In this document: piece by piece, positions 7,364 to 15,119 of the stretch
Layout: each line of letters opens with the position of its first letter
Position numbering within the stretch: position 1 is the first letter of the stretch
NCBI GenBank assembly: GCA_905182195.1
Contig: CAJJAW010000008.1
Coordinates: 124,001-188,000, forward strand
Direction: 5' to 3'
DNA: 64,000 nucleotides
Source: Alphaproteobacteria bacterium UBA4588
Lineage (GTDB): Bacteria > Pseudomonadota > Alphaproteobacteria > Rhodobacterales > Rhodobacteraceae
Notes under the pieces: generated by a model
What the model saw: only the letters and a program-made list of their open reading frames with translations
What the model was told of the DNA's origin: nothing
The model's database searches: none
Program-made: the position numbers and the translations under genes

Positions 7364-8071
7364 ATGTCTGAGCCAGACCAAACAGACGAAAACAGAATTA
7401 GTACAGATATTCTTAAGATTAAAGAGGTTGAAAATTCATATATCAACAGCTCAAAAGAGCGTATGTTTGATGTAATAAACCTATTAGTCACTAATGCAGA
7501 GGGCTCTGTATCACTTAGTGACTTTTCTCAGATATTTAAAACTGTAACGGTGTGGATAAAGTTCAGACCCCGCAAGCTTGGCACCTATGTGGAAATTATT
7601 AAGGAACGGTCTACTGCTACAACTATAAGCGTGCGCTATACCAGCGACGAATACATACCCCATATAAAGGAAGTCTTAAGGGACCATAATATTCGTGTTA
7701 AATCGATTGCTCAAAACGTAATGGTTTGCCAAATCCCTAAGCCAAGCGACCAAGACATCGAAATAGCAGTGCAAAAAATTAGAGTCCTAGCGAGCACAGC
7801 ACGGTCATCCCTATCTCAAGTTAAAGCAGATACTATCCAACGACTTCAAGCGGCGCTAAAAAACGAATACTTAGAAGTTAAAGCTGTAAAATTTACGATA
7901 ACAAGCATAGAAAAAATTGAACAGCAAATGGCTGCAATGTTGACTTACTTCAGATTGGAATGCGAGAAAAAACTTAGCGGTCGTAAGTTTGAATTTGATA
8001 CTCCTGAAGCAAAAAGCCTTTGGGCTACTGTCGATAAAAAAATAAAGAAAAATGGGTACATTGAAATATAA
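7364..8071 (+). CDS. Ribosome recycling factor-like protein (divergent RRF fold)
   Basis: 235 residues with no export signal. Residues ~28-210 follow the order of ribosome recycling factor: SSKERMFDVINLL resembles the first RRF helix, a beta-rich middle (VRYTSDEYIPHIKEVLRDHN), then VCQIPKPSDQDIEIAVQKIR resembling RRF 'IPIPPLTEERRKELVKxxKK', ARSSLSQVKAD in place of 'AKVAIRNIRRD', and a long final helix IEKIEQQMAAMLTYF. The arginines RRF needs are mostly lost, so ordinary recycling is unlikely. This alignment is from memory and needs a profile search. I chose ATG 7364 because GGAG lies 6 nt before it. It lies 93 nt downstream of the peptidoglycan-binding gene, possibly on the same transcript. 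Confidence 0.55.
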   Translation: MSEPDQTDENRISTDILKIKEVENSYINSSKERMFDVINLLVTNAEGSVSLSDFSQIFKTVTVWIKFRPRKLGTYVEIIKERSTATTISVRYTSDEYIPHIKEVLRDHNIRVKSIAQNVMVCQIPKPSDQDIEIAVQKIRVLASTARSSLSQVKADTIQRLQAALKNEYLEVKAVKFTITSIEKIEQQMAAMLTYFRLECEKKLSGRKFEFDTPEAKSLWATVDKKIKKNGYIEI

Positions 8072-8075
8072 GAAT

Positions 8076-8577
8076 ATGTCAATATTTTGTAATTCTAATA
8101 TAATTTGTGCGTTTTTAGTATGTTTTCTGGCGTCTCCGGCAAAAACCAACACCACTATTACGAGCCATGAAGATATTATTTTTAGTTGTATTGAAGACCC
8201 GCCATCTAAATATTTTTGTACAAATGTATCCGTAATAAATCCAAGTATAACTTTGCACCTGTCAAAGCTGGAGCGGAAAAAAATATATGGCTACGTTGAT
8301 GCGTTTAGGGTGATGCCGACAATTACTAATTTTACAAAAAATATAATAATTTGCAAAGGTAAGGTTAAGCTTTCTAGGCAGCGAGCAAGCCCCCAAAGAT
8401 TTTATTATCAATCAAAGAGTAGTTAGAGGCGCACAATCCAACGATAATGCTTCCTACTTAATTAGAAGTGATGTGCCATCACAATTACCCTTCTACACTG
8501 AATTAGATGACATCTTAAAAAAATTCTCGTATAATAAAATAGTTCTGGAGTTGGTAGAGGTGCAGTATAAGAATTAA
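8076..8577 (+). pseudogene. Hypothetical secreted protein split by a frameshift
   Basis: The first frame (ATG 8076, or 8052 overlapping the RRF-like gene) has a signal peptide (IICAFLVCFLASPAKT) and runs to 8426. The last part of that frame is implausible. The +1 frame is open from about 8350 to a TAA at 8575 and gives protein-like sequence (SEQAPKDFIINQRVV, then FYTELDDILKKF). Joining near 8370 gives a protein of about 166 residues with several cysteines. No domain was recognised. It may be real decay or an indel error. Confidence 0.5.
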
Positions 8578-8639
8578 AACTTATGGCATTAGTTACCCAA
8601 AAATTGATAATTTGAGACCCATTTGGTGGAAAATATCAC

Positions 8640-10319
8640 ATGACGTTTAAAACATTCAATTTATGGCTGGCATCAATATTAGTAGGACTGCTTTTGGGTG
8701 TGTTTGGGGCTGCAGCCGCACACTACTTTAGGGTTGGCATATTATTTATTGAGAACAGTTCACAAAATTATTTTCAAAATAATATAAACTTTATTTTCTT
8801 TTTTTGTAGCTTAAGCATCGCGGCAATACTAATCAGTTTGATTAAAAAAATTGTTAAAGTAAAAGAATGGCATGGCCCTGCAGATACAATCTTCGCTGCC
8901 CACAGAATAGATAATGAATTGGATGTAAAAACTGGTGTAGCCAGCACATTAGTTGCATTCATCTCAGCCGGTGGTGGAGCATCAGTCGGTCAGTATGGGC
9001 CGCTAGTTCACTTTGGAGCGACCCTTGGAGCGCTAATTAAGGGTAAGTTTAAGTTACCCATCACGACTGATGTTTTTCTTGGGGGTGGCGTTGCAGCTGC
9101 AATCTCAGCAGGTTTTAATGCGCCATTAGCCGGCATAATTTTTGCGCATGAAGCAATCCTACGGCACTTCTCTTTGAATGCGATGGCTCCGATAGCCGTT
9201 GCGTCTGGAACAGCATTTGTGGTTCACAATTTTCTTTGGGATGCATCCATCCCGTTCATTCAACCTTTTTCGAACACACCGCTCAGCCCCATGATGATTA
9301 GTTCAATAGTTTTAGGTCCATTTTTTGGACTTATCGCTGTGCTTTTTATGTCTAGCATATTGATGTTTTCAAAATTTCCAGAAAAAATGGGCTTAACATC
9401 GTTTCAATCCTTACTTATAGCTATTATCGGTCTCAGCATTATTGGCACATGGTATCCTGAAGTTATGGGGTTAGGAACTAGTGCTATAGTAAACCTTACG
9501 AACGCAGACGGGTTATTTATAGTGGCGGTAGCTATTTTAATTGCCAAAATTATAGCAACTGCACTGTCGTTGGGATTTGGCTTCTTTGGTGGTGTTTTTT
9601 CTCCAGCCTTACTAGTGGGCGCAGCTGCAGGGTCAGCGGCTACGGCTCTAATAAACATGACCGGATTATATACAATTCAGGGGCCTGAGCTTGTCATCTG
9701 TGGTATGGCAGCAGTTGCCGGATCAGTTATTGGTGCACCGTTTTCTATGATTATAATTGTATTGGAGCTCACTGGATCTTATAGTTTGGCTTTGACATCA
9801 ACGATTGGCATTGTCACAGCAACAATGATCAGTAACCAATACTTTGGTCACTCACTATTTGATAAACAGCTACTCAATAGAAACATCGATCTTTCACAAG
9901 GGCGTATGGGTCTGCGACTAATGGAGGAAAATATATCATCTATTATTTCCTCAGATGGCCTAAAGTTTGCATCAACTATGGAGGTATCTTCGGCCGTATC
10001 AATGATGGTAAAATATGGAAATACTGAAGCCTGCATAGTTTTTGATAATGGTAAATATGTGGGTAAGTTGATTTTAGGATCGCTTATACTCGGAGATCCA
10101 AAAGGCCAGGTAATCGACTTCATAGAAACCGATGCCCTAACCATTAAGTCAGACGCCTCCCTTCAACAGGCAATAGAAGCCGCATCGAATTTTATTGGTG
10201 AGTCAATTCCAATCGTTGAAAGGGAGAGTGATATTTTCATTGGAACAGTTAACGAAGGAGATATTTTCAAGCTATACTTAGAATTACAAGGACAGACACT
10301 CGACCTTGAAAAAAGATGA
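8640..10319 (+). CDS. ClC-family chloride channel/transporter with CBS domains
   Basis: Integral membrane anion channel of the ClC family, 559 residues, with about 10-12 membrane helices and a C-terminal CBS-domain pair (roughly 430-555). Family landmarks are GGGASVGQYGPLVHFGA at 111-127, GFNAPLAGIIFAHE at 158-171 and FFGGVFSPALLVGAA near 310. In exchangers the G-x-E-G-P motif supplies the gating glutamate; here Tyr119 stands in that place, and the second residue of the usual internal 'EE' pair is Ala172. This suggests a passive channel rather than a Cl-/H+ antiporter (inference). ATG 8640 follows GGTGGA. It lies alone in the AT-rich region. Confidence 0.9.
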   Translation: MTFKTFNLWLASILVGLLLGVFGAAAAHYFRVGILFIENSSQNYFQNNINFIFFFCSLSIAAILISLIKKIVKVKEWHGPADTIFAAHRIDNELDVKTGVASTLVAFISAGGGASVGQYGPLVHFGATLGALIKGKFKLPITTDVFLGGGVAAAISAGFNAPLAGIIFAHEAILRHFSLNAMAPIAVASGTAFVVHNFLWDASIPFIQPFSNTPLSPMMISSIVLGPFFGLIAVLFMSSILMFSKFPEKMGLTSFQSLLIAIIGLSIIGTWYPEVMGLGTSAIVNLTNADGLFIVAVAILIAKIIATALSLGFGFFGGVFSPALLVGAAAGSAATALINMTGLYTIQGPELVICGMAAVAGSVIGAPFSMIIIVLELTGSYSLALTSTIGIVTATMISNQYFGHSLFDKQLLNRNIDLSQGRMGLRLMEENISSIISSDGLKFASTMEVSSAVSMMVKYGNTEACIVFDNGKYVGKLILGSLILGDPKGQVIDFIETDALTIKSDASLQQAIEAASNFIGESIPIVERESDIFIGTVNEGDIFKLYLELQGQTLDLEKR

Positions 10320-10390
10320 GTTTTGAACACATAAATTCCTTTTAGATATTAAATCCAATGGCCAAACCAACTCAAAAATAACTTGTCCTT

Positions 10391-10406
10391 TGGTATGGTA
10401 ATTGCT
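10391..10406 (+). promoter_or_regulatory. Sigma-54 promoter of the M15/DUF882 peptidase gene
   Basis: Plus strand reads TGGTATGGTAATTGCT: GG/GC spacing exact, perfect TTGCT, two mismatches in the -24 block. The normal 12-base distance from the GC puts the transcription start at or within a base or two of the ATG at 10417, so the mRNA would be leaderless. Confidence 0.72.
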
Positions 10407-10416
10407 TATTTGAGGA

Positions 10417-11100
10417 ATGAGAGCTCAATCTAAAATAACCCGCCGATTTGTTCTCTCTTTAGGAATAGTACCTGTGGCTGTGCACGCCTCTCCACTTATT
10501 AATCTTGAACATGGCTTAGGCTTATTTTCCAACCCGAAGGGGCCTTTAAAGCAATGGCCCTCCAATAGGTTAAATTTATATCATGACCCTGAGCCCGAAC
10601 TGCAAGAGTTCGACCACCTCCGATCAAATAAATTAGGCAAAATAATAATTAATCAGAGCCTAAATCTGAATTTATTAAATTCTAATACTAAGGAAGAAAT
10701 TTTACTCCAGTTTTCTGATAACCATGAATTGTCTACAAACCAGAGATTGCGTTTAGATACCTTCCTAAGAGATTGGAGAACCGACGAAATAAAGAGTATT
10801 GATACTATAGTTTTGGAAAATTTTTTTACGATCTGTGAGCTATGCTCAAATAAAAAAAATATTTTACATGTAAATATTCACTCAGGGTATCGGTCAAAAA
10901 AAACTAACGAATATTTACGTAATAATAATCATAAAGTAGCAAGAAATTCCATGCATATTTTAGCCAAAGCAATAGATTTTTCAATTCCTGAAATAGGTGC
11001 AAATCGCTTAGCCAGCATTTCTAGAGCCAATACTCAAGGTGGGGTGGGAAGTTACCAGAACTTTGTGCACCTTGATAGTGGCCCTAAAAGGTCTTGGTAG
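10417..11100 (+). CDS. Secreted M15/DUF882 (YcbK/MepK-like) murein peptidase
   Basis: Predicted periplasmic zinc endopeptidase acting on peptidoglycan cross-links. The N-terminus ITRRFVLSLG looks like a twin-arginine signal with cleavage near VHASP. The catalytic region has SGYRS at 156-160, the zinc motif SMHILAKAIDF (His180, Asp187) and the C-terminal FVHLD (His218), the DUF882/peptidase M15 arrangement. 227 residues. GAGG stands close before ATG 10417, but the sigma-54 promoter would start the mRNA at the ATG itself. Together with flagellar promoters nearby this suggests a wall-opening enzyme for flagellar assembly (inference). Confidence 0.82.
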   Translation: MRAQSKITRRFVLSLGIVPVAVHASPLINLEHGLGLFSNPKGPLKQWPSNRLNLYHDPEPELQEFDHLRSNKLGKIIINQSLNLNLLNSNTKEEILLQFSDNHELSTNQRLRLDTFLRDWRTDEIKSIDTIVLENFFTICELCSNKKNILHVNIHSGYRSKKTNEYLRNNNHKVARNSMHILAKAIDFSIPEIGANRLASISRANTQGGVGSYQNFVHLDSGPKRSW

Positions 11101-11251
11101 AGGCAGACGTAATCGTTCTGGTTTTAGACGAGCTCCTGTTAACGGCAGCCTAGCCTTGGGTGTATGAAACCCTTATTATTATCAAGATGAGTACTAACCA
11201 GATAGGCTTAGCACCTAGCCAGGTTATGAAATTTTCTTGTTATGAAAATTA

Positions 11252-11628
11252 CTATTCACAATCTGAATATCCACTAATCATACACTTTCTAGCCAGAGAT
11301 ATAGCCTTTGAGATCTCACTAGCTGTCATTTTTTTGGCCAGTGCTTCTCTATTTTCTCTTGCAGTTATATCACCATTTGAGGCAGCAAGATTGTACCATT
11401 GGTGAGCTAAAATATTGCTTTGAATTACGCCCGCCCCTATTTCGTACATATTACCGAGGTTGGCCTGCGCAGTGACGCTCCCATGCTCAGCACGAAGCCT
11501 CCACTCTATTAATGCAGTAGAATAGTCACCAATCATATAAGCCACAAAGCCTTTATCAAAACCCTGTGCGTAGACGAGACCACACCACCAAAATAAAGAG
11601 ATGTAATCAAAAAAATACAAAACTTCAT
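11252..11628 (-). CDS. Sel1-repeat (TPR-like) secreted protein, possible frameshift in the signal peptide
   Basis: About 120 residues. The body carries Sel1-like repeats: GDYSTALIEWRLRAEHGSV, TAQANLGNMYEIGAGV and ILAHQWYNLAASNG. Sel1 proteins are exported scaffold proteins for protein contacts. A good start (ATG 11628 with AGGAG) gives a signal peptide (MKFCIFLITSLYFGG) in a different frame from the repeats. The repeat frame alone begins at TTG 11620. A run of seven A (plus strand, about 11609-11615) lies between, so a 1-base indel there is likely. Function unknown. Confidence 0.65.
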
Positions 11629-12252
11629 ATAATTACTCCTTCTAATCCACCTTATGACAGCGCTATTTTCTTACGTTATACAATTCATTATTCAGCTACC
11701 ACAGCACCACACATTAAAATTTTATCACAATGTGCTACTTGCATTAAACTATAGTTTCATCTGAACAGACGTAGACAATTGAGCAAGAGCGTACACTGTT
11801 TGACTCCTAGTATATTGTGTCAAAAATATCGAAATTAAGAGAGTATAACACACACTACAATTAGGTCTGTCAGATAGTCACCGCGTAAATTATACTAAAA
11901 AAAAAAAATCCATGTCGTTAATACTTTTATGACAGATAATGAAAATATAAAGTACGCATGGTTAATTATGGTTTTAAACAAAAAACTTGAAAACCAACCT
12001 TATGAGTTATCTAGTCATGAGCTGAGCCTGCTGAAGCTCCATGAGCAAACATGCTCATGACGAGCCAGTCTAGAATAACAGTTATGGCAATGGTTGTGGA
12101 GTTATGCGGCTTAAGCTTTACTTTCCAGACACCTTATCCTCTGCTAAATAGAGTTTGCAGGAGAAGCTTTGTTTCATTTTTTGAAAAGATTGTGGCAAAC
12201 GTGAGCAAGGCGCTATAATGTAAACTTTGGCTAATGAAGCGAGCACTTTCAC
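11629..12252. other. 624-bp intergenic region, AT-rich
   Basis: No open frame with coding character was found on either strand. It contains a run of 12 A near 11901-11912, a short hairpin (ATGAGCA/TGCTCAT arms at 12041-12047 and 12052-12058, loop AACA) and the sigma-70-type promoter of the next gene. No RNA gene was recognised. Confidence 0.5.
12190..12219 (+). promoter_or_regulatory. Sigma-70-type promoter of the 12253 gene
   Basis: TTGTGG at 12190-12195 and a perfect TATAAT at 12214-12219 with an 18-base spacer, about 33 bases before the start codon. Confidence 0.55.
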
Positions 12253-12699
12253 ATGATGATTTCTAAATTCATACGGATAGCTAAAATTATCTTCTTAGTA
12301 AGTATTGCTGTGTCAGTTACTCCTGCCTACAGCAAAAATATGCCTTGTAACGTGAAATTGGAGTTCGACAGCAATTCAAAGGGTTCAGTTGCAAATTACG
12401 TACTTTCACTACAACTAAAAAATACGACAGGCCGAGGTGTATCAGGCGCCTCTGTGATTTACATGGATGAGAACAAGAAAAATTTGGGAAATACACTTTT
12501 GTATTGTTCAACTGATGACAATGGTATGACCGAAACTGTTAGGCCAGGAAGCTATGGACAATGCGTTTCGGTTTTGCAAAAGGTAGATGGAGCATTTATG
12601 AGCGCTTTCGGTAGCCAGAAATGGACGGAAATTGTGAATACACAATTGGCAATTTTGAATGGCGTGGCGCTCTGCGAAGTCTTAGGTTTTGCATATTAG
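12253..12699 (+). CDS. Hypothetical secreted protein
   Basis: 148 residues with a clear signal peptide (IIFLVSIAVSVTPAYS, cleavage near residue 27). The mature part looks beta-rich (SLQLKNTTGRGVSGASVIYMD, resembling an Ig-like or carrier fold with a 'TDDNGMTE' turn) and has four cysteines (CNVKLEF, LYCSTDD, YGQCVSV, ALCEVLG), suggesting two disulfides. No named family is assigned. ATG 12256 is an equally possible start. Confidence 0.62.
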   Translation: MMISKFIRIAKIIFLVSIAVSVTPAYSKNMPCNVKLEFDSNSKGSVANYVLSLQLKNTTGRGVSGASVIYMDENKKNLGNTLLYCSTDDNGMTETVRPGSYGQCVSVLQKVDGAFMSAFGSQKWTEIVNTQLAILNGVALCEVLGFAY

Positions 12700-12825
12700 C
12701 AGAAAAATCTAAACCAAGTTCGTATAGCGTTCGAAACAGATGCCTATACTTAAAAATCTACTAAAAAAATAAAATGAAATAAAATTTTAATATCAAAATC
12801 TGTTAATAATACTTTAAATATTAAG

Positions 12826-13218
12826 TTAGTTTTTAAACGTATTTCTTAATGAATCTAAGGTAGTTTTTAGCTTATTTGATACATTGCAGTCTATTTCTAT
12901 TACCATTTTTTTCTTTGCTGCATGGGATTTAAAATTTGATGTTACATCGCTGAACTTGGGGTTCATTTGAATTTGCAAAAGATTGCCTTTGAATGTCTGA
13001 ATATATGCCTTACTTGAGTTAAAACCTACACGCTTTTCAGATGTTAAATCGACAACAATAAAAGCTTCGTTCATTAACTCGCAATTGGTTTCCAGCTGAA
13101 CTTCTGATATTATAAGTTTTTGGTTTTCTGTTAAAATAGAATTTATTTCAGTGCTGTACCAATATGTGCCAAAATTACTAACCAAAAGCAGCAAAATGAT
13201 CAAAAAGAAATTTTTCAT
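12826..13218 (-). CDS. Hypothetical exported or membrane-anchored protein
   Basis: 130 residues with an N-terminal hydrophobic segment (FFLIILLLLVSNFGTYW) acting as signal or anchor, then a soluble domain with two cysteines (ETNCELMNE, IEIDCNVSN). GAG lies 7-9 nt before ATG 13218. No family was recognised. It is divergent from the methyltransferase gene; a strong inverted repeat sits between the two. Confidence 0.55.
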   Translation of the reverse strand: MKNFFLIILLLLVSNFGTYWYSTEINSILTENQKLIISEVQLETNCELMNEAFIVVDLTSEKRVGFNSSKAYIQTFKGNLLQIQMNPKFSDVTSNFKSHAAKKKMVIEIDCNVSNKLKTTLDSLRNTFKN

Positions 13219-13297
13219 TTTGTAATCTCACTTAAAATTTAAAAGTCACTACTTATCAATCCAATCATTTCTTATTTTCACATTATTAGAAATATAG

Positions 13298-13327
13298 ATA
13301 CGGTATATTAATGATAATACACCGTAT
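13298..13327. repeat. 13-bp inverted repeat between divergent genes
   Basis: Left arm ATACGGTATATTA (13298-13310), loop ATGA, right arm TAATACACCGTAT (13315-13327). The arms are complementary at 12 of 13 positions and the mismatch would be a G-U pair in one RNA strand. It may be a dimeric operator for the divergent genes or an RNA hairpin. Confidence 0.7.
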
Positions 13328-13386
13328 TCTGTGTAACTTAAACAAACTAAGTTCTCACTGATATCATAAGGTTTAAAACAAAATCA

Positions 13387-14027
13387 ATGCATAACAAAAA
13401 CGGTGAATTTGATCTCAATCTGAGGAGAATATATGATGCCAGATTTAAGAAGTATGGAGCAACCCCGAAGGGTAGTTATTGGATAAGTGAAGCTAGGCAA
13501 AACCTTAGATTTCAAATTTTGTTGCACGAGGCGACCAAGCTGCTAAAACAAGGTTACTTTTCTATTGGAGATATCGGCTGCGGCTACGGAGCTCTTGCCC
13601 ATTATATATCGAAAACAAAGTATGCTGAAAGTGTAAGATATTATGGTTACGACATTTCAGAAGCTTTAGTAAGTCATTGTAGACAGCCCCCCCACTTCCA
13701 CTGGGCAACGTTTGACAAAGGATCTCAGCCCCAGATGAAAGTAGATTTTTGTTTAATATCAGGAACATATAACCTGTCCGCACCGAGCGTGTCGATGAAT
13801 GGGAAGACTATATATTCAGGAATTTAAGTGACTGTTGGCTAAAAACAAAAATAGCTATGATATTCAACCTACAGATTGATAAAGAGGCGCATATTTCTTC
13901 TGGAAATATTTTTTATGGAAACAAAAGCTCCATTTTGCAAAGGTGTAATCTTAACTTTGGCCCAACACATTCTGTAGACAATATTAGCCTGTCACATGAC
14001 ACTACTTTAGTGGTTCAGCGTAAATAA
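13387..14027 (+). pseudogene. SAM-dependent methyltransferase split by a frameshift
   Basis: Class I methyltransferase. Motif I is DIGCGYGALAHYI near residue 61, motif II region YYGYDISEALV near 92 and a post-III strand KVDFCLISGTYNLS near 119. The first frame then runs into SAPSVSMNGK and stops at 13827. Another frame continues as ERVDEWEDYIFRNLSDCW and on to a TAA at 14025, matching the expected C-terminal half. A single indel near 13785-13795 restores a protein of about 213 residues. Substrate unknown. It may be a broken gene or an indel error. Confidence 0.7.
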
Positions 14028-14055
14028 ATAATAAAGTAAAAAAATTTATATATTT

Positions 14056-14302
14056 TTATACTATTTTGGTTTGTAAATAATTAACTAATCCAAAAACTAT
14101 AGCCGCTCCTATAATCGCTTGCGGCGTTACCGCAGAGATAAATAAAGAAATATTTGCCATTACGCTTATCAACGTAATCGCCAGAAGCCGCCCCCAGCAA
14201 TAAGTAAACCAAAATAAGTACAACAAGTACCAACCCCATACTTTCAGCACCTCTGAGTAGTACCGATCTTAACTGGACTAGATATTTATCAATCTTATTC
14301 AT
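14056..14302 (-). pseudogene. Small two-helix membrane protein split by a frameshift
   Basis: ATG 14302 with AGGTGG gives MNKIDKYLVQLRSVLL and one membrane helix (LVLVVLILVYLLLGA), then leaves frame near 14175. The neighbouring frame continues with a second helix (NISLFISAVTPQ, IIGAAIVFGLVNYL) to the stop at 14056. Joined, it is about 81 residues with two membrane segments. It directly follows the 72-aa hydrophobic gene on the same strand. Unknown family. Confidence 0.5.
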
Positions 14303-14347
14303 TTTTTACCACCTAAATTGCTGGAGGAACACATTATTTATAAAAGT

Positions 14348-14566
14348 CTACTTTTGGAATAATGCCAAAACCACACCTAAGGAGATCAAGCCTGCAAGGC
14401 CTGCGCCACCAAGTTGTTGCACCAGTGAAGTGATATTGCCCACAACATCCCCCAAGAAGGACATATTAGATGAACCGACTAAAAGCGACGCGACGACTGC
14501 GAGTGCCAAAAGTGCGATTGCTATCTCGGTTAGACTACCGATCGTTTTTTTTGCATTTGCTAGCAT
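14348..14566 (-). CDS. 72-aa very hydrophobic small protein
   Basis: The frame begins MLANAKKTIGSLTEIAIALL and contains two alanine/leucine/glycine-rich membrane segments (IALLALAVVASLLVG and AGLAGLISLGVVLALF) separated by FLGDVVGNITSLVQQLGG. It lacks a cleavable signal with a polar mature domain, so it looks like a small membrane-embedded or self-assembling peptide. The ribosome-binding site AGAGGAAAG before ATG 14566 is strong, suggesting good expression. A second tiny membrane gene follows. No family assigned with confidence. Confidence 0.65.
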   Translation of the reverse strand: MLANAKKTIGSLTEIAIALLALAVVASLLVGSSNMSFLGDVVGNITSLVQQLGGAGLAGLISLGVVLALFQK

Positions 14567-15119
14567 AGTTTCTTTCCTCTTTTGCTACTGTAGTTCATTT
14601 ATTGACTTCAGTGTGCAGATTTTGCGTGGCAACTATCCCCCACGTCAAGCATTTAGTTGTATTATTATCTATAGGCACAATATGTAGCTAAGATCCACAA
14701 ATTGAGGTATCCAGTACTGTATACTAATAGACTATTTCTGATATTGTTACCACTTATTTACTCCACCAAGTTTTTTTCAAATAGAAACTTAAATTTCCAA
14801 ATATTCTGCGTAAAAATTAGTTTCGCAGCGCTAAAAATGACAAATACCTTACTAGCCTATCGGTGAATGCATTCAAATTATGAGAATGTGCGGTTTGAGT
14901 TTGAAATCTAAAGCTTAAAAAGATGCTTTTAGGCATCAAAACCCTACCTCAGATGGCTCCCCGCACCCGAAGAATTTGCCCACCCAAAAATTCATTTTTA
15001 TGCTTCAATTGGTACACCAAGTATAGATACAGTGAGTGCGGTACAAGTGCGCCCCTATTCTTGACTGAATTCTGGATATAGAATGCCGAACCAGGACACA
15101 TAAAGCCGCCATTCAAGCT
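14567..15119. other. 553-bp intergenic region at the compositional boundary
   Basis: Separates the AT-rich accessory block from the core. Only very short frames are present. It includes the upstream region of the 72-aa gene (minus) and of the FAD oxidase (plus; a possible true ATG start at 15083 lies here), and a weak 5-bp hairpin at about 14921-14936. No RNA gene or mobile element end was recognised. Confidence 0.5.

Noticed and set aside
11160-11405. 81-residue frame on the plus strand
   Set aside because: Lies antisense to the Sel1 protein, which has real repeat motifs; composition is not protein-like.
12185-12250. Sigma-54-like TGGCAAACGTGAGC before the 12253 gene
   Set aside because: Spacing is off by one; a perfect TATAAT with a usable -35 explains the gene better.
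14600-14680. Sigma-54-like site before the 72-aa gene (minus strand GTGGGGGATAGTTGCC)
   Set aside because: GG-to-GC spacing is one base short of the required value.
14921-14936. Hairpin GATGC-N6-GCATC with T-run on the minus strand as terminator
   Set aside because: Only 5 bp and no gene ends upstream of it on that strand.
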